From positions 3,658,001-3,722,000 of the forward strand of contig NZ_CP138991.1 of assembly GCF_044594925.1 (NCBI RefSeq): a stretch of DNA of 64,000 nucleotides, written 5' to 3'. The stretch's first letter is position 1. Each line of letters begins with the position of its first letter. This document shows, one piece after another, positions 35,959 through 44,841 of this stretch. Below the pieces are notes generated by a model. That model saw nothing but the letters and a program-made list of their open reading frames with translations, did no database searches and had not been told where the DNA came from. The position numbers and the translations under genes are program-made. The stretch comes from Maribacter sp044594925. Its GTDB lineage: Bacteria; Bacteroidota; Bacteroidia; Flavobacteriales; Flavobacteriaceae.

Positions 35959-36849
35959 TTATTTTAATGGCATAAAGACTTCTGTTTTCCAGCGCATCTC
36001 GTTCCCACCCATATTTGGGTTGTTAAAGAAAAACTCTATTGGTGCTTTTTCAATTTCAAGATTATTCCTTTCCGCATGGCTGACTAAGGCATACCAGGCT
36101 CTGTCCGATGTAATATAGTTGCCATTATAAATAGCTTTTAGTGCTTTTGTGCCTCTTAACGACTTATAGAAGATTCCTTTGATTTGAGGTAGGGAATCAT
36201 TTTTAATTAAGGGATAACAAAAATTAAATGAAATACTATCTTTTTTTGTATTCCAGTTTGTTACTTCGATTAAGGGGACTCCGTTCATTTTTATATTATT
36301 TCGAGTAAAAACCGAATTTAAAAACGGAAAATTTTCCATCATCTTAGACGCTTTCTCGAATTGTGTACTTTCTGCTTCAATACAAGCACAATAACTTGTC
36401 TGGAGGGTTACAGTATCGGCCAACGTAATCTTAAAACTTTCTTGATGCTCTCGTAATCTAATTAGAAAATCCCGAACGGTTTTTCTTGATCGCTTCTCAA
36501 AATCTGTGTCTGAAAAGGGGATTTGTAATCTATTCGCCATACTATGCTCTTGATCCGTTACATCAACTTTGATAGTAGCGGTACTATCATCAATAGGGTT
36601 TATATACCACTCGTATTGATGCGTACTATCGCCGAAAATAATACGTTGCGATAAATGGGTTAGACTTTCTTGTTGAGCAATAGATACAGCTTCGTCCAAA
36701 GTACCGTTCCAGAGTTTTAGAGTTTGGTTAATTGTGCCTATACTAGATTTCGTTTTTGCATTTATTCTGTAATCATGAGATTTTATAAATAAATACCATA
36801 TCGCAAAGATGGCTATTAATCCAAGGACTATAAAAATCGTTTTTTTCAT
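35959..36849 (-). CDS. Membrane-anchored protein with GyrI-like effector-binding domain
   Basis: 296 residues from the ATG of MKKTIFIVLGLIAIFAIWYL; the longer frame would start with TTG. One N-terminal membrane helix anchors a periplasmic part. The second half (about 150-296) resembles the GyrI/AraC-type effector-binding fold: paired TSYCACIEAEST and KALKAIYNGNYITSDRAWYAL segments and the ending NEMRWKTEVFMPLK. The first half is unassigned. Such domains bind small hydrophobic ligands. It is tightly packed between the haloperoxidase gene and the propeller lipoprotein gene. Confidence 0.65.
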   Translation of the reverse strand: MKKTIFIVLGLIAIFAIWYLFIKSHDYRINAKTKSSIGTINQTLKLWNGTLDEAVSIAQQESLTHLSQRIIFGDSTHQYEWYINPIDDSTATIKVDVTDQEHSMANRLQIPFSDTDFEKRSRKTVRDFLIRLREHQESFKITLADTVTLQTSYCACIEAESTQFEKASKMMENFPFLNSVFTRNNIKMNGVPLIEVTNWNTKKDSISFNFCYPLIKNDSLPQIKGIFYKSLRGTKALKAIYNGNYITSDRAWYALVSHAERNNLEIEKAPIEFFFNNPNMGGNEMRWKTEVFMPLK

Positions 36850-36878
36850 ATAGGCTGAATAAAGTAAGCGCAATACAA

Positions 36879-38225
36879 TTAATTAGCTACTAATTTATCT
36901 TTTCTCATTTGTATTTTATTAAGTAGCAAGGAACCTATTTTTCTACCTTGACCCACACCGACTTCTACAGCTGCACGGTAGTGAATACCGCCGTACATTC
37001 TACTGATCGCTGCCTCGTCAGCAGCTTTGTTAAAGGATTCAAAGGTCCTGGTAGGAAGGCCATAGGGAACTTCCGTATCATCTATGAAATCAAAATTCTC
37101 ACCAAAAATATCGGTAAGCACAATTCCTGCAGCACCCGATACAACACTATGACCGCTCGTATATTCAGGGAACGGGGGTGTTTGCAAGATTGGTTTCCAG
37201 CTATCGTCTATATGGGCATTTATTAATGTTTCAGGGCGTATAAGGTTGCTTCTATATTTTTCGTCCCAACAGCTGATAAATGCATCCGCTATAGCCATGG
37301 ATGTTTTAGTGTACGCAAAAAGTGTATCGTCAAAATTACTGTTTGTTTTTCTGCTCGCGATCTTAGTGATACCGATCCAATGTGCTCCAGGGGTAATTTT
37401 TTTGGTAGCGAACATTAAATGACCTCTAGTGACGGATACATAGGGGTTGCAATCCCAAAATTTAGCTATTTCTACCTCTTCGGAATCATCGCCATTAGCG
37501 GTAATTTCATTGCTGATATCGTATACTTCTTGTAGTTCCTTGTAAAAATCAGAATCCTTTTCCATTGAAAATGGGGGAGGTGGTGAGGGTTTATACTGCG
37601 CAGCCGAATCCAGGAAAAATGGCCTTATCTTGTTCCAATGTGGTTCTATACCGTCCATATAAGCCGGGGGTGTGGGTTGCCATCTAGAGGTGTCATCCGT
37701 ATTAACGGTGAACTTCGGCATTGTTCTGGTCTGGCTATAGTTATCCTTGCTCATCCATTTTTTTATATGTTCGGCAACCTTTAGGCCATAAGTTTTAGAG
37801 ATTTCAAACTCCTCGTTGTTAGTAGAGGACCATTTGGTATACAGGCTATCTTGCAACACTTCAAACTTATCCTCAGAAAAAATTAATGCTTTGCTGATAT
37901 CCATATGGGCTATAATGGCAGCTAATTTTGGATTTACACCGGAAGCTGTATCTATTACAGGTATGGGTTTAAGTTCATTTAGTTGGCCCGCTAGGGAACT
38001 GTATTCAGGATTAATTTGAGCCACAATCTCGTAAGCGGCAACATTAGGATAGGCAAAAATTCTACTGGCGACAGGTGGTGAGAATATGTCATGTATCATA
38101 ATCTGTGTTACCTTATCTACAACCGTGTGTAAATCTTCTGGGTCAGCTTTAATAGCCTCTTTTTTCTGCGTACATGCACTAAAGAGCATACTTAAGAGAA
38201 CAAAGGGAATAATTTTATTCATCAT
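36879..38225 (-). CDS. Vanadium-dependent haloperoxidase, lipoprotein
   Basis: 448 residues, lipoprotein signal LFSAC (Cys18). The vanadate pocket of bacterial haloperoxidases is complete: Trp320-x2-Lys323, Arg330 (CWDEKYRSNLIRPET), Ser357-Gly358-His359 (EYTSGHSVV), Arg409 and His415 (SRMYGGIHYR). These spacings equal those I recall for the characterised Zobellia galactanivorans iodoperoxidases, shifted by one residue. It would oxidise iodide or bromide with hydrogen peroxide outside the cytoplasmic membrane; iodide is the better guess but not proven. It starts 3 bases after the third FG-GAP gene and is followed 29 bases later by the GyrI-like gene, so it belongs to the SusCD-linked operon. 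Confidence 0.92.
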   Translation of the reverse strand: MMNKIIPFVLLSMLFSACTQKKEAIKADPEDLHTVVDKVTQIMIHDIFSPPVASRIFAYPNVAAYEIVAQINPEYSSLAGQLNELKPIPVIDTASGVNPKLAAIIAHMDISKALIFSEDKFEVLQDSLYTKWSSTNNEEFEISKTYGLKVAEHIKKWMSKDNYSQTRTMPKFTVNTDDTSRWQPTPPAYMDGIEPHWNKIRPFFLDSAAQYKPSPPPPFSMEKDSDFYKELQEVYDISNEITANGDDSEEVEIAKFWDCNPYVSVTRGHLMFATKKITPGAHWIGITKIASRKTNSNFDDTLFAYTKTSMAIADAFISCWDEKYRSNLIRPETLINAHIDDSWKPILQTPPFPEYTSGHSVVSGAAGIVLTDIFGENFDFIDDTEVPYGLPTRTFESFNKAADEAAISRMYGGIHYRAAVEVGVGQGRKIGSLLLNKIQMRKDKLVAN

Positions 38226-38228
38226 TTA

Positions 38229-41200
38229 TTATTTATCAATTCTATAAACCTGCGCATCTGCATTGTTCATGGTTACTAAAAGGTATGAGGCATCGTTAAA
38301 TTCCAAAATGTTTAAGTGTCTTACCGATTTGGACATAAAATCTAGTCCTAATGTATTACCCAGTGTTATATCCTTGTTTGTTTTTATAAGCGCTCCTGGA
38401 AAGGAATCGTACCTACCATGGAAGGGTTTTACTCCAAAATAATTACCGCCTACCAAAACTTCATCCTTTCCGTTATTATCAAAATCAAAAACTAAAAAAT
38501 CCGTTATTGGAGCGGTTTGTAGTTCAAAATTAAAAGGAATAAATGAAAACAGCCCATTATCGTTACTTAAGTATCCGGATTTTAACACAGCTATATCTAA
38601 TACCTTAGCTGCGGCAATGGTTTTTTTATCAAGGATTTCTGTAATATTCTTGCCGCCAAATGAGGCATAGGAGGTAAATTTTTTACGAAGGGACACCATT
38701 TGTCCTGCAAGTTCATTAAGGCCATCCAAGGGGTAATAAGCATCATTTTTAAAGATAGTAACAATCGTTTCGGTGGCACCGTTAGCATCAAAATCCCCAT
38801 AATACATGCGCATAGGGTGGTCAGTACTTGCTTGGAACTTGGAATTATCACCCCAGTTGCCTAGAAGATAATCGGTGTCACCATCCTCATCAATATCAAA
38901 AGCCGTGATACTTTGCCATAACCCTTTTAAATTTTCATCTTCAATGGGCGTATGGTCTAAGAATTTACCATTATCGTTTCGGAGAAAGGTAGGTTGCATC
39001 CACTCTCCTGTTAGAACTAAATCCAAATCACCATCATCATCTATATCATCCGCAATACCATCTGTAAGCATTCCCAACTTTTTGAATGTGTTTTGTTCAT
39101 CCAAAATCAATTTACCGTTAGTGTTGGTAAGGAGGTATGAATCTGGTAACTTTCCAAAATCAGCAGAAATAGATTGATTGCCTACAAAGAGGTCTAAATC
39201 ACCATCCCCATCATAGTCAATAGGAATTAGTACGGACGCATTCTCATAAGTTTTTTCAATAGCTATTTGACTATAAATTGAGTCTTTTGTGGAATAATAT
39301 GAATTTGTCAGGGGTGCCATTTTATTATAGAAATCTGCACCACCAGTGCCGATAAAGAGCTCATTTCTGGAATCATTATCGAAATCCACTAGAACGGAAA
39401 CAACATCTTCTTTGATGGAATCTTTATAAATGGAATTTATGGCAACGGGTTGAAACGAGCTGTCTCTTTGTATAAATACTTTAGAGGGAATGTATTTGGA
39501 GCCTCCAAAGAAAATGTCGGCTTTACCATCATTATTCATATCGCCAATACTGGTGGCGGGGCCTCTATCCGATATTTGATAAGGGATAAGTTTTTGGCGA
39601 TTAAAATCGGTATAAACGTCTTCTTTATGAGTAAAGTTTATGCCTAATTGGCCGGGTACTTTTTCGAAAATTATAGTGTTTTTTGTTTTGACCGAGCTAT
39701 AATCATAAGCCAATGTATTTGCATAGTTAACTAGTAGTGTTTGATTAACCTTCACACTTTTAACGACTTGATAGCTTTTGTCCGGCCAAATAATCTTCAA
39801 GGAATCGATAGCTGTAATATCTCCATATCCAAAATGAATTATAGGTTGGGAGGAGGATTGAAAACCTCTTACGGTAAATAGCTCTTTAACCTGTTGCCTG
39901 CCTCCGGCATATGAAAGTACCTTTGTCCCAATACCATACTTGTTTTTACCTTGGTACTGTAAACGGAGTTTAAGATAATTTCCCTTTTCGTTAGTCCGGT
40001 TTTCTAGTATGGTAGGATGCGCATTTAAATTATTGGTTACAAGGTCTAGATCACCGTCATTATCTAAATCAGCGTATGCGGTTGCACCAGAAACTAAGGT
40101 ATCCTTAGGGATCCAATCATCGGATTTATCATCAAAAAGCAAATTAGAATTGCCTTTGAAAATCCTGTTTGATACAGCCCCGGATGGCATTAGTTCTAAA
40201 GCTTTTTGGTCTACGAGATTGGTATTATTTATTTTGTTTTTAATATTATCATTAGATACAAAGTTGATGTAGTCTAAGTCGTTTGGTCGTTTTGGAATAC
40301 CATTACTGATAAAGAGGTCTTGTTCCCCATCTTGATTATAATCGGCAAATAGCGCGCTCCAACTCCAGTCGGTTGCCGCGATACCGCTTTGTAATGCGGT
40401 TTCCGTAAATTTCCCGTCCGGTTGGTTGAGATAGAGCATATTGCGGGTAAATTGATAATGGTAACCGTAATTTCCCGTTCTTAGTCGTTGCACCTGTATA
40501 TTATCGTCACCCTCGGAAGATTTCAGTACTTTTTCTTCAAATGGTAACATATCTAAAGAAATGAGGTCTGGTAGGCCATCATGATTTATGTCTGCAACAT
40601 CACTACCCATAGAAAACCGGGAGGTGTGTCCAAAATATTCCCTAAGCGATTCCTTAAAAGTGCCATTTCCATTGTTCAGGTAATAGTAATCATCTTCGTG
40701 AAAATCATTACCAATAAATATATCGGGGTAACCATCCGTATTAAAATCGGAAATGGCAATACCTAGCCCATAGCCGTTAATGCCGCCGTAAATTCCTGCT
40801 TCTTCACTAACATCTGTAAATTTTCCATTATCGTTTCGTAGTAATTTATCTCCGGTTTCGTAATTTCTTTGGTATCTAAGGTCTGCTTTGCCAAATGATT
40901 CCGGAGTATGTACAGCATGGTTTAGCAAGTACATGTCCAAATCGCCATCTAAATCGTAATCTAAAAAAGCTGCGGACGAGCTGTAGGATTCAAAATCCAG
41001 ACCATGTTTTGATGCTTCTTCCCTGAAAGTACCATCACCTTTATTTATAAATAGCTCATTGTGCCCATTAAAACCGTTTAAGCCTACTACAGCGCAGACG
41101 TAAATATCTAAAAGTCCGTCTCCGTTAACATCTCCCATTACAGCCCCAGTGTTCCAGGTGCTTTTTCCGGAAATTCCTGCTTTTTCAGAGATATCCTCGA

Positions 41201-41480
41201 ATAAAAAATTTCCCTTATTGAGATATAGTTTATTAGCAACTTGGTTTCCGGAAAAGAATATGTCCGGTAGTTCATCGTTGTTGATATCACCAATGGCAAC
41301 GCCTCCACCATTATAAAAATACAGGTAATCCAGAATATTCAGGTCATTGGATTCCTTTAGGTCATTTGAAAAAGTTATGCCCGTTTCTTCCGCTGTATGC
41401 TTTTGAAATACATCACCTTTGCTGTCATTGCAAGCAATGGCCGATAAAATCAAGAGCAGTCCCATAAGTTTACTTTTCAT
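38229..41480 (-). CDS. FG-GAP/VCBS repeat lipoprotein with ASPIC-UnbV domain (third of three)
   Basis: 1083 residues, lipobox SAIAC (Cys17). I count 14 Ca-binding-like DxDxDG motifs such as DVNGDGLLDIYV, DLDNDGDLDLVTNN and DIDEDGDTDYLLGN. Seven lie before and seven after an ASPIC-UnbV segment (RGFQSSSQPIIHFGYG... DSLKIIWPD, about 555-590), so the protein looks like two seven-bladed propellers joined by ASPIC. These proteins are surface-exposed and often accompany SusCD genes; binding of glycans or proteins is proposed in general. It overlaps the previous gene by 11 bases and precedes the haloperoxidase by 3, so translation is probably coupled. Confidence 0.9.
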   Translation of the reverse strand: MKSKLMGLLLILSAIACNDSKGDVFQKHTAEETGITFSNDLKESNDLNILDYLYFYNGGGVAIGDINNDELPDIFFSGNQVANKLYLNKGNFLFEDISEKAGISGKSTWNTGAVMGDVNGDGLLDIYVCAVVGLNGFNGHNELFINKGDGTFREEASKHGLDFESYSSSAAFLDYDLDGDLDMYLLNHAVHTPESFGKADLRYQRNYETGDKLLRNDNGKFTDVSEEAGIYGGINGYGLGIAISDFNTDGYPDIFIGNDFHEDDYYYLNNGNGTFKESLREYFGHTSRFSMGSDVADINHDGLPDLISLDMLPFEEKVLKSSEGDDNIQVQRLRTGNYGYHYQFTRNMLYLNQPDGKFTETALQSGIAATDWSWSALFADYNQDGEQDLFISNGIPKRPNDLDYINFVSNDNIKNKINNTNLVDQKALELMPSGAVSNRIFKGNSNLLFDDKSDDWIPKDTLVSGATAYADLDNDGDLDLVTNNLNAHPTILENRTNEKGNYLKLRLQYQGKNKYGIGTKVLSYAGGRQQVKELFTVRGFQSSSQPIIHFGYGDITAIDSLKIIWPDKSYQVVKSVKVNQTLLVNYANTLAYDYSSVKTKNTIIFEKVPGQLGINFTHKEDVYTDFNRQKLIPYQISDRGPATSIGDMNNDGKADIFFGGSKYIPSKVFIQRDSSFQPVAINSIYKDSIKEDVVSVLVDFDNDSRNELFIGTGGADFYNKMAPLTNSYYSTKDSIYSQIAIEKTYENASVLIPIDYDGDGDLDLFVGNQSISADFGKLPDSYLLTNTNGKLILDEQNTFKKLGMLTDGIADDIDDDGDLDLVLTGEWMQPTFLRNDNGKFLDHTPIEDENLKGLWQSITAFDIDEDGDTDYLLGNWGDNSKFQASTDHPMRMYYGDFDANGATETIVTIFKNDAYYPLDGLNELAGQMVSLRKKFTSYASFGGKNITEILDKKTIAAAKVLDIAVLKSGYLSNDNGLFSFIPFNFELQTAPITDFLVFDFDNNGKDEVLVGGNYFGVKPFHGRYDSFPGALIKTNKDITLGNTLGLDFMSKSVRHLNILEFNDASYLLVTMNNADAQVYRIDK

Positions 41481-44400
41481 TTAAAGTGTAAATTTTAGGT
41501 TGCTTATCATTTATTGCTGCAAAAAGGAATGAACTACCGGATTTGTCCTTGAATAGTTCTAAGTGCTTTACTTCGTCTCTTATGAAAAAACCACTTACAT
41601 CATAGTTTTGCCAAGTAAAATCCAGCGCACCATCACCTAACAATACATTACCATAGTTAGCATCTAATCTTGAAAATTGAGGTTTAAACTCAAAGTTATT
41701 CCCGGCCATAATAAGATCTAATATACCGTCGTTGTTTATATCTGTACATTCGATGCCACAAATACAGGAGAATTGAACCTGAGGTGGTAGTATTTTAATT
41801 CTATATTGACCACTTCCTTCATTGATAGCTAGTACAGATTCCGAAATGGAAGCTTCTCGTACTATGGTATTGGAAATGACTTCTTTGGAAAACAGTTCGT
41901 CAATGGTTTTTTTAGCATATTCTGACGCTTTTATATTTTCTTTTTTTAGGGCAAGTATTTGTCCAGTTAAGTCTTTCTTTTGATGTAGCGGATAATCTCC
42001 GTTATCATAGTTTTGAGTAACAATCTGTTCTATGGTGCCATCATTATCAAAATCGTTTACCCACATTTTCATGGGTTGCCCTTCCTTTGGCTTGTAATGT
42101 AGATTACTTCCCGAGTTTCCCAGAACTAAATCCAAATCCCCATCATTATCTAAATCCTCGGCCTTTACAGCTCCCCACCAACCATGTAGGCTATCTAAAT
42201 TGGTGCCCTGTTTGCTTAGTCTACGCCCAGAATTCTTAAATATTTTGGGTGTTCCCCAATCGGATACGGTTATAAGGTCTTTTTTACCATCATCATCAAT
42301 ATCTACCCATTTTGCATCAGTAATCATACCTGCGTTTCTTAAATCATAGGCAGACTTTTCTGTAATATCAGAAAATGTACCATCTCCATTATTTCCTAGC
42401 AACACATGGTCCGGATCTACGCCATAGGTTCCAACAACACTTCTAGAACCAATGAACACATCAATATGGCCGTCATTATTAAAATCCGTAGCAGTAATGA
42501 CAGACACGTTCTTATTTGCTGATGGGAGATTGTTAGCTGATTTAGTGAAATTGCCCTTACCGTCGTTTAAATAAAGACGGACTCCATAGGTATGCTGCAT
42601 ACCTATTTCATTTCCACCACTTCCCACAATTAAATCCATGTCTCCATCGTTATCAGCATCAAATAAAGTAGCCGCGGTATCTTCAAAACCCGCATCTTTT
42701 TCAAAGTAGGATGTAATAGGCTTTTTAAGTTTCCCATTGCCGCTGTGCAGGTATAGACTTGCTGTTTGGTTTTTTGCACCTCCAACAAAGATATCATCGT
42801 TTCCATCTCCGTTCACATCTCCTACAGCCACGCCAGGACCCTCTTGGGCAAGGGAATGGTAAATAAGTCCTTCGTTGTCAAAGTCATTATAATTATTTTC
42901 TTTATGCGCTAAAAGCGAACTATTTTTCACCTCGGTTAAAAGCGGATTTAGTTTCTCCGGTGCTAAAACCTTATAGGTACTTTCAGCATCTTTATAATCT
43001 AGAACAAGTGTTTTATTTACAGTAATATGCTGTAGTTTTTGTGTGGCATCATCTGGCCAGATTACTCGTATAGAATCAATTTTAGTTTCATTTCCTAGGC
43101 CAATAGTCATTGGATATTCTATAGAAGACTGAAAACCTCTTGACGGCATTACAGTTTGATTGATGATTTGATTTTTGAAGTAAAGCTTTACTACCGTTCC
43201 TATACCGAATAGATTACCGTCCGCTCCTTTAAAATTCAGTTTTATATAATTATGGTCTTTTAAACTTTCCGTGTTATTCCGATAGACGAAGGTTTCCATG
43301 TTTACATTGTTCACTACTAAATCTAAATCTCCGTCATTGTCCAAATCACCATATGCCGCACCGTTTGACCTACTCGGAATTTCAAAACCCCAATCTTCGT
43401 TAGCGTTACTAAAGGTAATATCGCCATTATTCCTATAGGCATAGTTAGGTAGTGGCGTTACGGGCATTTTGTTGATGATGGAATCAATGGATTCCTTTCT
43501 TCCAGTAAGAGCCATTTTCTGGATAATTTCATTGGCGAAAAAATCAACAAAATCCAAATCTGTCAAATCATGGTTTATTCCATTGGTAATGTAGATGTCT
43601 TTTAGTCCATCATTGTCCATGTCAAAAAGGAGACCCGCCCAACTCCAGTCCGTAGCTTCAACACCGCTGTAATATGCTATTTCAGAAAACGAACCATTGC
43701 CGTTATTCAATTGAAGTGTATTCTGAATATATTGTTGGTGAAAATCTTTACTCTGTTTTAGTTTAAAAACATTGTAACTTTCAAATTCCATTACAGATTT
43801 CACCCTTTGGTCGGGTTCTGGAAGCATATCTGTAATGAAAATATCAGTGAGCCCATCATTATTGATATCTGCCATATCAATACCCATAGCGGAAAGACTT
43901 AAATGATTGGTCCATTTTTGAATTTCCTCATGGAAAGTCCCGTCTTGGTTGTTTATGTAGAGGTAATCTCTTTCGTAAAAGTCGTTGGAAACATAGATGT
44001 CCGGATATAAATCTTCATTGATATCCATAACCATTACGCCCAGGCCAAAACCGATAAGGCTACCATAAATACCGGATTTTTCACTTACATCAACAAATTT
44101 GCCATCATCATTTCGAAGTAGCATATCACCCACGCCCCTAAAAATTGCTGGCACGCCCTCCCAATCTTGAGCTCTAACTTCTCGTTGTTCAGCATATCCT
44201 AGACTACTGACCGGAATATTACTGTTATTTAAGATATAGGCGTCCAAATCGCCATCCTTATCATAATCAAAGAAAGAAGCGTGGGTAGAGAAACCGGTTT
44301 CGGCCAAGTTGTAGGCTGCAGCATTTTCGGTAAAAGAAAGGTCGCCATTATTGATATATAAATCGTTGTCGTGATTGTTGCCTTCCATATTGCCGGCATT

Positions 44401-44841
44401 ACTCACATAAATATCAAGAAACCCATCATTATTAATGTCTGCCATTACTACTCCCGTAGACCAAGGTTTGTTTCCTTTGATGCCCGCTATTTCAGAGATA
44501 TCTTCAAACTTTAAATCACCCTTGTTAAGGTAAAGCTTATTAGGTTCTTTGTTTCCGGTAAGAAAAACATCCGTTAGGCCATCATTATTAATATCACCTA
44601 GAGCAACACCACCGCCGTTATAGAAATTTCTATACTTGAAAATATTAAAAGCCTTGCTATTCTCTACTTGGTTAATAAATGATATCCCCGTATCATCTGG
44701 AGACAGTAGTGTAAATAAAGTTTCTTTTTGAGAAGTAGACTTTTCAGTGTCTGATACGGTACTGTCATTACAAGCAAGAAAAAGTAACTTTACGGCTATG
44801 GTAAACGTAATACGATGTATTATAATTTTCCTTTTCATCAT
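41470..44841 (-). CDS. FG-GAP/VCBS repeat lipoprotein with ASPIC-UnbV domain (second of three)
   Basis: 1123 residues; the start ATG overlaps the previous stop as ATGA. The lipobox is LFLAC near residue 24. Fourteen DxDxDG-type motifs are visible, seven before and seven after the ASPIC-UnbV segment (SRGFQSSIEYPMTIGLG... DSIRVIWPDD). Examples are DINNDGLTDVFLTGN, DMDNDGLKDIYITN and DADNDGDMDLIVGS. Conserved blocks shared with its two neighbours (NGGGVALGDINNDG, EATDWSWAGLL) show tandem duplication followed by divergence. It is probably outer-membrane surface-exposed. The substrate is unknown. Confidence 0.9.
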   Translation of the reverse strand: MMKRKIIIHRITFTIAVKLLFLACNDSTVSDTEKSTSQKETLFTLLSPDDTGISFINQVENSKAFNIFKYRNFYNGGGVALGDINNDGLTDVFLTGNKEPNKLYLNKGDLKFEDISEIAGIKGNKPWSTGVVMADINNDGFLDIYVSNAGNMEGNNHDNDLYINNGDLSFTENAAAYNLAETGFSTHASFFDYDKDGDLDAYILNNSNIPVSSLGYAEQREVRAQDWEGVPAIFRGVGDMLLRNDDGKFVDVSEKSGIYGSLIGFGLGVMVMDINEDLYPDIYVSNDFYERDYLYINNQDGTFHEEIQKWTNHLSLSAMGIDMADINNDGLTDIFITDMLPEPDQRVKSVMEFESYNVFKLKQSKDFHQQYIQNTLQLNNGNGSFSEIAYYSGVEATDWSWAGLLFDMDNDGLKDIYITNGINHDLTDLDFVDFFANEIIQKMALTGRKESIDSIINKMPVTPLPNYAYRNNGDITFSNANEDWGFEIPSRSNGAAYGDLDNDGDLDLVVNNVNMETFVYRNNTESLKDHNYIKLNFKGADGNLFGIGTVVKLYFKNQIINQTVMPSRGFQSSIEYPMTIGLGNETKIDSIRVIWPDDATQKLQHITVNKTLVLDYKDAESTYKVLAPEKLNPLLTEVKNSSLLAHKENNYNDFDNEGLIYHSLAQEGPGVAVGDVNGDGNDDIFVGGAKNQTASLYLHSGNGKLKKPITSYFEKDAGFEDTAATLFDADNDGDMDLIVGSGGNEIGMQHTYGVRLYLNDGKGNFTKSANNLPSANKNVSVITATDFNNDGHIDVFIGSRSVVGTYGVDPDHVLLGNNGDGTFSDITEKSAYDLRNAGMITDAKWVDIDDDGKKDLITVSDWGTPKIFKNSGRRLSKQGTNLDSLHGWWGAVKAEDLDNDGDLDLVLGNSGSNLHYKPKEGQPMKMWVNDFDNDGTIEQIVTQNYDNGDYPLHQKKDLTGQILALKKENIKASEYAKKTIDELFSKEVISNTIVREASISESVLAINEGSGQYRIKILPPQVQFSCICGIECTDINNDGILDLIMAGNNFEFKPQFSRLDANYGNVLLGDGALDFTWQNYDVSGFFIRDEVKHLELFKDKSGSSFLFAAINDKQPKIYTLNEK

